Assembly (NCBI GenBank): GCA_012839185.1
Contig: DUNU01000003.1
Coordinates: forward strand, 124,001 to 188,000
Length of the DNA stretch: 64,000 nt
Origin: Clostridiales bacterium
Lineage (GTDB): Bacteria > Bacillota > Clostridia > Oscillospirales > Acutalibacteraceae
Direction of reading: 5' to 3'
Of this stretch, positions 19,147 to 27,588 are shown in pieces (position 1 is the stretch's first letter; every line of letters begins with the position of its first letter). Below the pieces are notes generated by a model. The model worked only from the letters and a program-made list of their open reading frames with translations. It searched no databases and was not told the DNA's origin. The position numbers and the translations under genes are program-made.

Positions 19147-19808
19147 CAATGTGTCTCCAAATCCTCAGGATATGTAATTTTTATATTTTTTGAACTTCCC
19201 TGCACAATGCCGACTTTATATTCAAAGTGCATAAATATAGCAGCACAATCCGTCATTTCATCAAGCTGTTCAAGAGATAATCTATTTGTTAATTCATTTA
19301 GAGTTTTCAAATCAAATGTTTGAGGTGTTTGAACTGCATATACTCTCGAGCGATCTAAATAGTTTTCGAGATTGCCATTGTTGTCAGCAATTATCATACT
19401 GTCAACAACTTTATTCGCAGTGGTTGATGCAGAATATTCTTTCATAGAATTAACACAAGCATCAATTATTTCTGATGTTATATTAGGACGCACAGCATCA
19501 TGAGTTATGATAATATCATCATCCGAACAAGGTATAGCATGCAAAAATTTAAGAAGAGTTCTGTTTCTTGTGCTGCCGCCGGCGATAATTTCTATTTCAC
19601 TTTCAAAGTATTCATGGCACAAATTTTTAGTATATTGGATGTAATCATCCGGAACAGCAACAAATATTTTATCTATCCGCTTATTATCAGCAAATGCTCT
19701 AATGGAATGAATTATTATCGGCTCTCCATTATAGTCAAGAAACTGTTTCGGGAGAATTCCGCCCATTCTTGTTCCTCTGCCCGATGCAAACACTGCTGCA
19801 TAAATCAT
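19146..19808 (-). CDS. IspD/TarI-family cytidylyltransferase, more TarI-like
   Basis: 220 residues. Nucleotide-binding N-terminus AVFASGRGTRMGGILPKQFL; THDAVRPNIT; VQTPQTFDL. The segment IIAGGSTRNRTLLKF resembles ribitol-5-phosphate cytidylyltransferases (TarI), whereas IspD normally has a GG-x-ERQxSV segment. I therefore favour a CDP-polyol-forming enzyme for a wall polymer, though a role as IspD in isoprenoid synthesis is possible. It overlaps the ABC-F gene by four bases and the glycosyltransferase gene by one. Confidence 0.8.
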   Translation of the reverse strand: MIYAAVFASGRGTRMGGILPKQFLDYNGEPIIIHSIRAFADNKRIDKIFVAVPDDYIQYTKNLCHEYFESEIEIIAGGSTRNRTLLKFLHAIPCSDDDIIITHDAVRPNITSEIIDACVNSMKEYSASTTANKVVDSMIIADNNGNLENYLDRSRVYAVQTPQTFDLKTLNELTNRLSLEQLDEMTDCAAIFMHFEYKVGIVQGSSKNIKITYPEDLETH

Positions 19809-21688
19809 AAATTAAGCTCCTCCCATTCCAAAAAGAGTTCATCTTCTCGTTTTTGAAGTTCCGTTAATTTATCGGTAATCTCAGTAATTTTGATATAATC
19901 GCTTGAAATTTCAGGTCTTTTTAACTCATCTGAAAGAAAATTTATTTCTTCTTCAAGTTCAACTATTTCAGCTTCAATTTTTGCGATACGTGTTTGACGT
20001 TTTCTTTCTAAACTTGCAGCCTCTTTTCTAAGTTTATAGTCGTTAACAGTATCAACCTTTTCGCTCTTTTCCGGTAAAGCAGAATCAAGAATAGATTTAT
20101 ATGTATCGTAGTTGCCTTCAATTTCCTTAAATTCATCCGGTGCAAATACAAATATTCTGCTTGCAAGTTTGTTAATAAAATATCTGTCATGAGATGCACA
20201 AATAATTGTGCCTTTATAATCACTTAATGCTCTCTCAAGATGTTCGGCTGATGCAACATCAAGGTGATTTGTTGGTTCATCCAATAAAAGCACATTTGAG
20301 CCGCGTAGCATTATCACAAGCAAAGCAACTTTCGCTCTTTCGCCGCCCGATAAATCACACATTCGCTTAAACACATCATCACCACGAAATTGAAAAGCAG
20401 CTAAATGTTTGCGAATTTCACCGGAAAGCATTTTGGGAAACCTATCGTAAACTTCATCAAGTACGGTTTTCTCACTTGTTATTTCGGTTTGGACTTGCTC
20501 AAAATAACCGACACGAGTATTATGACCAAAAATCACTCTTCCCGTATCCGATGTGAGTTTTCCCATAATGATTTTCAAAAGAGTTGATTTGCCGCAACCG
20601 TTTGGTCCTACAAGAAATACTCTTTCGCCTTTGTAGATATTCATATTGACATCATCAAACAGTTTTTTATCTCCAAATGATTTTGAAACATTCTCAACAA
20701 AAAGAACATCATTGCCGCTTTCTGATGCTATTGGAAATGAGAGTTTAAGTTCAGCTTCTTCACTTTCCGGTTTAACAAGTTCAGCTTTTAACCTATCAAT
20801 CTGCTTTTGTTTGCTTGCGATGGTAATATAATTTCTTTCTTGACTAAACGTAACTTGCTGTGCAATTATCCCTTCAATGCGTTTAATTTCTTTGATTGTT
20901 TTTAAATATTCACGTCTTTGAAACTCTAATCTTTCTTGTTTCAATTGCATAAATCGCGAGTAATTACCATTTGTCATTGTTACACGATTATGCTCAATTT
21001 CAATGGTTTTCGTAGTAGTTTTGTCAAGAAAATACCTGTCGTGGGAGATTATTATTGCCGTTCCGTTGTATTTCTTCAAGAAATCTTCAAGCCACTCAAC
21101 ACTATTTATATCAAGATGGTTTGTCGGTTCATCAAGCAATATCAAATTAGCATTTGATAACAAAAGCTTTGCAAGAGAAACTTTTGTTTTTTGCCCACCA
21201 CTTAAATGAGAAACTTGAAGATTTATTTCATCCTCAGTCAGCCCCAAACCAATCAGTGCTGATTTTGCACGAGCTTTATAAGTTAATCCGTCACGTTTAA
21301 TATAGACATCAATCAATCGGTCTTGCTCTTCAATAAGCTCAATTCGCTTGTTTTTATCGCAAAGTTCAATTTGATTTCTTATATTCTCAAGTCTTTTCTC
21401 AATTTCAATTACATCATTAAACGCAGTCAATGTCTCTTGATACGCCGTAAGTGCCGGATTTGTACAAGCATGTTGTTCTACAGTTCCGACTGTAGCATTT
21501 TTTGATATAAAAATATTTCCCGTGGTTGGCTCAATTTCTCCGGTAATAATTCGAAAAAGGGTGGTTTTTCCGGTTCCGTTCGCTCCGATTAAACCCACCC
21601 GATCCAAGTCTTCAATATCAAAATTAGCATCACAAAAGATTAAATCACCAGCAAAATCGATGCTAAGTCCTTGAGCACTTAAAATCAT
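19805..21688 (-). CDS. ABC-F family ATPase (ribosome-associated type)
   Basis: 627 residues with two ABC ATPase domains and no membrane spans. Walker A motifs GANGTGKTT (about residue 36) and GPNGCGKST (about 362); signatures LSGGQKTKVS and LSGGERAKVA; Walker B with LLLDEPTNHLD in both halves. A linker of the P-site tRNA-interaction type lies between them, and a charged coiled-coil C-terminus follows (about residues 535-627). ABC-F proteins act on stalled or starting ribosomes; some give antibiotic resistance, but this housekeeping context argues against that as the main role. Overlaps manA and the TarI-like gene by four bases each. Confidence 0.92.
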   Translation of the reverse strand: MILSAQGLSIDFAGDLIFCDANFDIEDLDRVGLIGANGTGKTTLFRIITGEIEPTTGNIFISKNATVGTVEQHACTNPALTAYQETLTAFNDVIEIEKRLENIRNQIELCDKNKRIELIEEQDRLIDVYIKRDGLTYKARAKSALIGLGLTEDEINLQVSHLSGGQKTKVSLAKLLLSNANLILLDEPTNHLDINSVEWLEDFLKKYNGTAIIISHDRYFLDKTTTKTIEIEHNRVTMTNGNYSRFMQLKQERLEFQRREYLKTIKEIKRIEGIIAQQVTFSQERNYITIASKQKQIDRLKAELVKPESEEAELKLSFPIASESGNDVLFVENVSKSFGDKKLFDDVNMNIYKGERVFLVGPNGCGKSTLLKIIMGKLTSDTGRVIFGHNTRVGYFEQVQTEITSEKTVLDEVYDRFPKMLSGEIRKHLAAFQFRGDDVFKRMCDLSGGERAKVALLVIMLRGSNVLLLDEPTNHLDVASAEHLERALSDYKGTIICASHDRYFINKLASRIFVFAPDEFKEIEGNYDTYKSILDSALPEKSEKVDTVNDYKLRKEAASLERKRQTRIAKIEAEIVELEEEINFLSDELKRPEISSDYIKITEITDKLTELQKREDELFLEWEELNL

Positions 21689-22635
21689 ATTGTCGTAATA
21701 ATGAATGAACCTTTGCCTTTAAGAGTATATGTACCTGAATCAGCCGGAATGAAAACACTATCTCCCTGCTTTAAGTCTAAATATTCACAGTCATCATCAG
21801 TTGCCTTGAAATTACCGTCAATAATCACTATACTTACAAAACTGTCAAAATCCGCAAATCCTTCAAATCTACCATCTACTTCCATCAAAGACATACTAAA
21901 AAAATCACATTCTGCAAGTCGTGTGCGAGTTGTATCATCAAAAAATTTTCGTTTTTCAATGGGAGATAAGTTGGTTTCTTGAACTGTTAAATCAGTAACT
22001 TCAACCGCATCATCAATGTGTAAATCACGAAGCTGACCGGTTACTTTATCTCTGCGTTGATAATCGTATGCTCTATACGTTGTATTGCTACTCTGTTGTA
22101 CTTCAAGAAGAAAAATCCCTGCACCGATTGCGTGTAAGGTTTTAGCAGGAATAAATGCAACATCGCCCTTTTTAACAGGCACATGATTACAATAAACAGG
22201 CAACGTACCGTCGTTTATAGCGGTTCTAAACTCATCTTTTGAAAGTTCTTGATTTACGCCTAAAATAAGCTCTGCACCCGGTTCACAGTCGATAATATAC
22301 CAACATTCGGTTTTTCCATTCTTTTCATCTGTATGTGCTTTAGCATATTCATCATCAGGGTGCACCTGAATTGATAGTTTATCCTTAGCATCAATAAACT
22401 TAATCAAAATAGGAAAATTTAAAGGGTTGTAATTTCTGCCAATATCGCAAGAACTTATTACATCAACAAGCTTTTTTCCCGTATGTTCTCCATTTTCTAT
22501 AATAGAAGAACCATCGGGATGACAAGACAAAACCCATGCTTCCGAACGAATTCCGAGCATCGGGATATTGAAATACTCTTGCATTCGTTCACCACCCCAA
22601 ATGGCAGTTTTGAACACAGGCTTTAATTTATACAT
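21685..22635 (-). CDS. manA: Mannose-6-phosphate isomerase, class I
   Basis: 316 residues, cupin fold. Zinc-site motifs are seen in IQVHPDDEYAK, GKTECWYI and HAIGAGIFLLEVQQSSNTTYRAYDY. Interconverts mannose-6-phosphate and fructose-6-phosphate, feeding mannose into glycolysis or GDP-mannose synthesis. Of the short low-molecular-weight type common in Firmicutes. Five bases after rpoD. It may serve the alpha-mannosidase encoded at 36243, but is transcribed elsewhere. Confidence 0.95.
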   Translation of the reverse strand: MYKLKPVFKTAIWGGERMQEYFNIPMLGIRSEAWVLSCHPDGSSIIENGEHTGKKLVDVISSCDIGRNYNPLNFPILIKFIDAKDKLSIQVHPDDEYAKAHTDEKNGKTECWYIIDCEPGAELILGVNQELSKDEFRTAINDGTLPVYCNHVPVKKGDVAFIPAKTLHAIGAGIFLLEVQQSSNTTYRAYDYQRRDKVTGQLRDLHIDDAVEVTDLTVQETNLSPIEKRKFFDDTTRTRLAECDFFSMSLMEVDGRFEGFADFDSFVSIVIIDGNFKATDDDCEYLDLKQGDSVFIPADSGTYTLKGKGSFIITTI

Positions 22636-22640
22636 ACAAA

Positions 22641-23726
22641 TTAGTCCTCAACAAAATCTTTCAATCTCTTTAATCTCTGCGGATTACGAAGTTTACGCAA
22701 AGCTTTTGCTTCAATTTGACGGATACGCTCTCTTGTAACTTCAAATTCAGCACCAACCTCTTCAAGTGTATGCGGAAGCCCGTCGGTTAAACCGTAACGC
22801 ATACGAAGAACATTTGCCTCACGAGGAGTAAGCGTTTCCAAAACCTTATCAATTTCTTCTTTAAGAAGTGCCTGTGATGCAGCTTCAGCAGGATCAAGTG
22901 CGTTATGATCCGGGATAAAATCACCGAGATGGCTGTCTTCTTCTTCACCGATTGGTGTTTCAAGAGAAACCGGGTCTTGAGAAACTCTCAGTGCTTCCCG
23001 AACTTTTTCTTTTGTCATTCCAAGCTTATCGGCAATTTCTTTAATTGAAGGTTCTTTACCGTTTTCGTGGAACAACTGGTTGCTTGTGCGTTTGACTTTT
23101 GTAATAGTTTCAGTCATATGAACAGGTATACGAATAGTACGAGCCTGATCAGCAATAGAACGTGTGATGGCCTGTCGGATCCACCAAGTAGCATAAGTAG
23201 AGAACTTAAAACCTTTCTCATACTTAAACTTATCTACTGCTTTAATAAGTCCTAAATTGCCTTCCTGAATCAAATCAAGGAACTGCATTCCTCTGCCACC
23301 GTAACGTTTTGCAATGCTGACAACAAGACGCAAATTTGCCTTTTGAAGTTCAATCTTTGCATCTTCATCACCATCTTGAATACGCTTAGCCAGTGCGATC
23401 TCCTGCTCTGTTGTCAATAGCGGAATTCTGCCTATTTCACGAAGATATGCTTTTACCGGGTCATCAGTAGGACTGACAACATAATCTTCATCGTCGCCTT
23501 CACCTAAGCCGTCACCACCTGATGAGCTCAAACTCTCAAGACTACCATCGACAAAATCGTCAATTATTTCAATATCAGCTTCTTCAAGGCTTTTATAAAG
23601 CTCATCAAGATGATCAATGTTAAATGAACCATCACTTAACAGCATATCAATATCTTTGCTTGAAATTTTACCGGTTACTTTTGCCTGTTCAACAAGCTGA
23701 CTTACTTTAGATTTCTTCTTTTCCAT
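22641..23726 (-). CDS. rpoD: Primary sigma factor SigA (RpoD)
   Basis: 361 residues. Short region 1.1-like N-terminus, acidic linker, region 1.2 ([17 protein letters not shown]), region 2 with the -10 recognition helix ([18 protein letters not shown]), region 3 and region 4.2 helix-turn-helix ([24 protein letters not shown]). Recognises the TTGACA/TATAAT promoters seen through this window. ATG with GGAG seven bases upstream; twelve bases after dnaG, the conserved dnaG-rpoD pair. Confidence 0.99.
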   Translation of the reverse strand: MEKKKSKVSQLVEQAKVTGKISSKDIDMLLSDGSFNIDHLDELYKSLEEADIEIIDDFVDGSLESLSSSGGDGLGEGDDEDYVVSPTDDPVKAYLREIGRIPLLTTEQEIALAKRIQDGDEDAKIELQKANLRLVVSIAKRYGGRGMQFLDLIQEGNLGLIKAVDKFKYEKGFKFSTYATWWIRQAITRSIADQARTIRIPVHMTETITKVKRTSNQLFHENGKEPSIKEIADKLGMTKEKVREALRVSQDPVSLETPIGEEEDSHLGDFIPDHNALDPAEAASQALLKEEIDKVLETLTPREANVLRMRYGLTDGLPHTLEEVGAEFEVTRERIRQIEAKALRKLRNPQRLKRLKDFVED

Positions 23727-23738
23727 AAGTTAACTCCA

Positions 23739-25481
23739 TTATTCAAACAACTTCAAAAATTCTATATCTGACATTTCTGAAGGATTTGAGATTAGTGATT
23801 TTTTCTTCTCATCTTTCAGTGTGTTAATACAATCAAACAATTCATTTGTTGTATTACTTACCGTCTGATTCTCATTGTATATCTGCATAAGAAAAGACAT
23901 TTCTTCACTTGATAAATCTTGAGAAAAATCCAACACATCAGTACCTTTAAGATTTTGATTCTTTTCACAAATCAGTTTATAGACACGAGCATAAAATTCA
24001 TCAATAAAATCTTCCGCATACAATATATCACAAACATCTTTCAAAAAATCAGGGTTTTTCATCAAGGTAACAATAATAATTCTCTGAGCCTTTGAAGCGG
24101 CTTTGCTTGAAAGTTCCTTGAATCCCTGTTTTGTTGACAAATTACCGGACAATCCTTTTTGAGCTTCAGTGAATTGACGATTTTGGCTGCGTCGTTGTTC
24201 TTTTCTGTTTTGTTTTTTTATCTCAAGCATCACGGAATCTTTTGATATTCCCGTTTCGTCGGAGAGTTTTCCGATGTATAACTCTTTTTCTATCTCATTA
24301 CTTAGTGTTGCCAATAACACTACTGCCTCATTCATATAACCACTCTTGCCGTCTAATGTGGTCAAATCATAATTTTTTCGTATATTGTTCAACTTGAATT
24401 CTATATTGTTATGCGAGCCTGTTATTATTGAATGCATGTATTCAGATCCCTTATTTCTGAGTATATCATCGGGATCTTTGCCGCCTTTTAATTCAATAAC
24501 TTTTACCTTGAGATTAGTTCTTTCAAAAATAGCAAGTGCTTTGTTTGTAGCTTTCATTCCAGCCTCATCTGAATCGAAACATATATAGACGTCTTCTGCA
24601 TATCTTGAAATTAACTTAGCTTGGTTAGGAGTAAATGCTGTGCCTAAACCTGCAACAGCATTTTCAAATCCATATTGATGAAATGCAATTACATCCAGAT
24701 AACCCTCACAGAGAATAATCTTCTTATCTTTACCGTTTTTTGCAAAATTTAACCCAAATAATTCGTTCCCTTTCTTAAAAACAAGAGTTTCTCCGGTATT
24801 TAGATATTTGGGTTTACTATCATCAAGAACCCGACCACCAAAACCGATAACATTCCCTCGAACATCAATAATTGGGATCATCAAACGATTACGAAAAGCA
24901 TCATAAGCCTTCCCTGTTTTTTGACTTTGCTTGCATAGATCAGCACTAATCAGTTCTGATTCATTAAAACCTTTCGAACGAAGATGATTGCAAAGAGAAT
25001 AAAAACTGTCAGGAGCATAGCCTAAACCAAAACGAGTGATCATTTCAACAGTTATTCCCCTGTTTAGCATATAGTCAAGTCCGACTTGACCCTCTGATGA
25101 ATTTAACATTGAATGAAAGAATTTTGCAGCTTCCCTGTTAGCTTCGTAAATTCTCTTTTTGAGTTTTGTAACGCTGTCATCTGAATCATCTATAGGCATA
25201 CGCATACCAACTCTATCACACAAAACACGGACTGCATCGGTATAACTTAAATTTTGGATTCTCATCAGAAAATGTATGACATCCCCACCTACTCCGCATC
25301 CGAAGCAAAAGAAACTCATTGTATCGGCATAGACAGTAAATGAAGGGGTTTTTTCATTATGAAATGGACACAAACCTTTTAAGTTTCTACCCGCTTTCTT
25401 AAGTTCTACATATGGAGAAACAACGCTCTCGATATCATTTCGGGAACGCAACTCATCAAGAAAACTGTCATCAAATCGCAT
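23739..25481 (-). CDS. dnaG: DNA primase
   Basis: 580 residues. CHC2 zinc finger with Cys38, His41, Cys59 and Cys62; RNA-polymerase/Toprim core with the EGYLDVIAFHQYG motif near residue 260; C-terminal DnaB-helicase-binding domain. Makes RNA primers at the replication fork. Eight bases after yigZ and twelve before rpoD. Confidence 0.98.
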   Translation of the reverse strand: MRFDDSFLDELRSRNDIESVVSPYVELKKAGRNLKGLCPFHNEKTPSFTVYADTMSFFCFGCGVGGDVIHFLMRIQNLSYTDAVRVLCDRVGMRMPIDDSDDSVTKLKKRIYEANREAAKFFHSMLNSSEGQVGLDYMLNRGITVEMITRFGLGYAPDSFYSLCNHLRSKGFNESELISADLCKQSQKTGKAYDAFRNRLMIPIIDVRGNVIGFGGRVLDDSKPKYLNTGETLVFKKGNELFGLNFAKNGKDKKIILCEGYLDVIAFHQYGFENAVAGLGTAFTPNQAKLISRYAEDVYICFDSDEAGMKATNKALAIFERTNLKVKVIELKGGKDPDDILRNKGSEYMHSIITGSHNNIEFKLNNIRKNYDLTTLDGKSGYMNEAVVLLATLSNEIEKELYIGKLSDETGISKDSVMLEIKKQNRKEQRRSQNRQFTEAQKGLSGNLSTKQGFKELSSKAASKAQRIIIVTLMKNPDFLKDVCDILYAEDFIDEFYARVYKLICEKNQNLKGTDVLDFSQDLSSEEMSFLMQIYNENQTVSNTTNELFDCINTLKDEKKKSLISNPSEMSDIEFLKLFE

Positions 25482-25489
25482 AACATAAA

Positions 25490-26116
25490 TTAAATAGCTA
25501 TATACTTTGTGCCGATAATATTCAGAGAGACTTTGCCTGCAACAATATCCGTAAAAGCTTCTGCAAATGAATTAAATTTCGTTTTGTCTATTGCAAAATT
25601 TAACGTAACGGAATCTGTAAAATCAATTCCCTGTTCGATTGTTTCATATTCACGCATGAGATTTTCGACCATTCCATAAAGCGAATAATCTATCGTCGTA
25701 CTTACCAAATGACACCTTGTCATCATAACAGGGGTGGCTTTTTGAAGTGCTAACTGAGATGCCTCGGTATATGCCCGAACAAGTCCGCCTGTACCCAACA
25801 GTATTCCACCGAAATATCGTGTTACAACAACACATACATCAGTAAGTTCAGATTTTAGAATTACATCAAGTATCGGCATTCCGGCTGTACCCTGCGGTTC
25901 GCCATCGTCTGAGTAACGCTTTTGCTGACAGTCACGAAGAACATAAGCATAGCAGTTGTGTCTTGCATCACGATGTTTCCTGCGAATTTCATCAATAAAA
26001 GCAACAGCTTCTTCTTGTGTGCGTACAGGTTTTGCATATCCAATGAATTTAGAACGCTTTATCTCAACTGAATCAGAGCCAAAAAATCTTACAGTCATAT
26101 AATTCTGTAAATTCAT
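25490..26116 (-). CDS. YigZ/IMPACT family protein
   Basis: About 208 residues. N-terminal UPF0029/IMPACT domain with KRSKFIGYAKPV, RHNCYAYVL, SDDGEPQGTAGMPIL and VTRYFGGILLGTGGLVRAY, and a C-terminal DUF1949 domain. The family is linked to translation control (eukaryotic IMPACT) but its bacterial role is unsettled. Start uncertain: ATG at 26114-26116 is used; ATG at 26096-26098 or TTG at 26132-26134 are possible and none has a clear ribosome site. First gene of a 13-gene co-oriented block. Confidence 0.9.
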   Translation of the reverse strand: MNLQNYMTVRFFGSDSVEIKRSKFIGYAKPVRTQEEAVAFIDEIRRKHRDARHNCYAYVLRDCQQKRYSDDGEPQGTAGMPILDVILKSELTDVCVVVTRYFGGILLGTGGLVRAYTEASQLALQKATPVMMTRCHLVSTTIDYSLYGMVENLMREYETIEQGIDFTDSVTLNFAIDKTKFNSFAEAFTDIVAGKVSLNIIGTKYIAI

Positions 26117-26137
26117 AAAATTAAATGAAGACAAAAA

Positions 26138-26192
26138 ACACGATATGATTATAAAACCGATTTTTCAACCGGTTTTTTATATAGTATCGTGT
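26138..26192 (-). terminator. Long imperfect dyad after rpmE, probable terminator
   Basis: Outer arms ACACGATA (26138-26145) and TATCGTGT (26185-26192), inner arms AAACCG (26154-26159) and CGGTTT (26170-26175). Lies between rpmE and yigZ. On the minus strand the inner hairpin is followed by only a short T tract, so termination may be partial and allow read-through into the large operon. Confidence 0.6.
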
Positions 26193-26206
26193 AAAATATT
26201 GTTTTA

Positions 26207-26407
26207 TCAGTCAAGATTGAAACGTTTTTTGAATCTTTCAACACGACCACCTGTATCAACAAGCTTCTGTTTGCCTGTAAAGTAAGGATGGCATTTGGAG
26301 CAAATATCAACACGAAGATCGCCCTTTGTTGAACCGGTTTTAAAAACCTCACCGCAAGCACATCTTACTTCTACTTCCTCGTATTTAGGATGGATTCCAT
26401 CTTTCAT
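26207..26407 (-). CDS. rpmE: 50S ribosomal protein L31, zinc-containing type
   Basis: 66 residues. Zinc ligands Cys16, Cys18, Cys36 and Cys39 (CAC ... CSKC) mark the C+ form, which Firmicutes often replace by a Cys-less paralogue under zinc limitation. Strong promoter immediately upstream and its own downstream hairpin. Divergent from the secreted protein gene at 26565. Confidence 0.97.
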   Translation of the reverse strand: MKDGIHPKYEEVEVRCACGEVFKTGSTKGDLRVDICSKCHPYFTGKQKLVDTGGRVERFKKRFNLD

Positions 26408-26440
26408 CTTGATTCACCTCTTTCAAGTTGCGTAAAAATA

Positions 26441-26469
26441 ATTATAACACAATTGCCATAGAATTGCAA
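26441..26469 (-). promoter_or_regulatory. Promoter of rpmE
   Basis: Minus strand: -35 TTGCAA (26464-26469), 17-base spacer, -10 TATAAT (26441-26446). Confidence 0.8.
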
Positions 26470-26504
26470 GTCTTTTTTTCAATTTTTTTTATTAGAAAAA
26501 CCTC

Positions 26505-26533
26505 TTGCAATTGTTACAACATTGTGCTATAAT
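26505..26533 (+). promoter_or_regulatory. Promoter of the anchored secreted protein gene
   Basis: -35 TTGCAA (26505-26510), 17-base spacer, -10 TATAAT (26528-26533). It and the divergent rpmE promoter share TTGCAATT and a TGTG-like block before the -10. Confidence 0.8.
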
Positions 26534-26564
26534 TACTTTATATTTTTTATGAGGCGATAAATTT

Positions 26565-27503
26565 ATGAATAAAATATTGATTGGCATCCTTGTTACTGCT
26601 TTACTTGTAACTTGCGGAACATACTTCTACCACAAAGTCTTTGTAGATGAACCAAACAGTGAAACAACGGATGTGGTCGTACTTATTGACGGAAACAACG
26701 GACAGATAATCGGCACAAGCACGTATGCTCCAGATAACAATAATAATAATACACAAACCCCTATTGATAATACAACTCAAACGCCCAACATTTTACCTTC
26801 AGATGATACAACCATCCCAATTGCAGATATGCCCACAAACATCCCTGCTGGCAACATGCCTACAAATAATCAATCAGCTGCTGTTCCATCTACTCCCGCC
26901 GAAGTTCTTGCTGCATTTAATACTGCATCAGCGAAAGCAGCAACAGCAAACGGATCTAAAACAGTAATTAAAACACTACAGGATTACAGCATTGAGGGCG
27001 ATTCAGTCAAAACTTTGAAGGAAAGAGCCGGTGATACTTTCGACAGCATAGCGAAAAGCTGTATTGAAGGTACACTTGCCTGCGGTTCAACAAATGCAAG
27101 CGGCACAGGAATGCTTGTTGGTGCAGCAATAAGTGAAGCAGATGTTTTGAGTGCAACAGCAACAGGAGATGCATTAAATTATAACGTAACTATTACACTT
27201 AAAGATTCCATAAATCCCGGATCCGGCACTACCCCAATTGAAAAAGTTACAAAAGACTTCCTTACTCTTGCTGATTTACAAGCAAACGGTCCAGCTAACA
27301 ACTTAACAGTCGGTGGAGTTGATGCAACAATTACTGCCACAACGATCAATGCGAATGTTGTTTCCAATGAAATAAAATCTGTTAAAATCACCTATACTTA
27401 TAAAGGCACATTGACTGATTGCGTATATAAACTAGCAATATTAAAATTTGACGGTATAAGTGGTTCAGGTTCATTGACAGTTGAAATTAACATAAACTAC
27501 TAA
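26565..27503 (+). CDS. Unknown membrane-anchored extracytoplasmic protein with Asn/Thr/Pro-rich linker
   Basis: 312 residues. An N-terminal hydrophobic segment (residues about 4-20, ILIGILVTALLVTCGTYF) is a signal anchor; VTCG is not a good lipobox. Residues about 55-110 are a low-complexity linker rich in Asn, Thr, Pro and Gln. Residues about 110-312 form a probable beta-rich domain with Gly/Ala/Thr-rich stretches and two Cys (near SCIEGTLACG) that could form a disulfide. I do not recognise the domain. Own promoter and terminator, so monocistronic; a cell-surface structural or ligand-binding role is only a guess. Confidence 0.75.
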   Translation: MNKILIGILVTALLVTCGTYFYHKVFVDEPNSETTDVVVLIDGNNGQIIGTSTYAPDNNNNNTQTPIDNTTQTPNILPSDDTTIPIADMPTNIPAGNMPTNNQSAAVPSTPAEVLAAFNTASAKAATANGSKTVIKTLQDYSIEGDSVKTLKERAGDTFDSIAKSCIEGTLACGSTNASGTGMLVGAAISEADVLSATATGDALNYNVTITLKDSINPGSGTTPIEKVTKDFLTLADLQANGPANNLTVGGVDATITATTINANVVSNEIKSVKITYTYKGTLTDCVYKLAILKFDGISGSGSLTVEININY

Positions 27504-27507
27504 AATT

Positions 27508-27531
27508 AAAGCTCCACTCGGAGCTTTTTTT
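27508..27531 (+). terminator. Intrinsic terminator after the anchored secreted protein gene
   Basis: AGCTCC / GGAGCT stem, ACTC loop, followed by seven T. Confidence 0.92.
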
Positions 27532-27532
27532 C

Positions 27533-27561
27533 TTGACAATTTTTGTTGTTCACTATATAAT
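27533..27561 (+). promoter_or_regulatory. Promoter of the YfhO-lipase-GtrA operon
   Basis: -35 TTGACA (27533-27538), 17-base spacer, -10 TATAAT (27556-27561); consensus on both boxes. Confidence 0.88.
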
Positions 27562-27588
27562 GAAGTAAATATAATTGGAGATAGTTTG

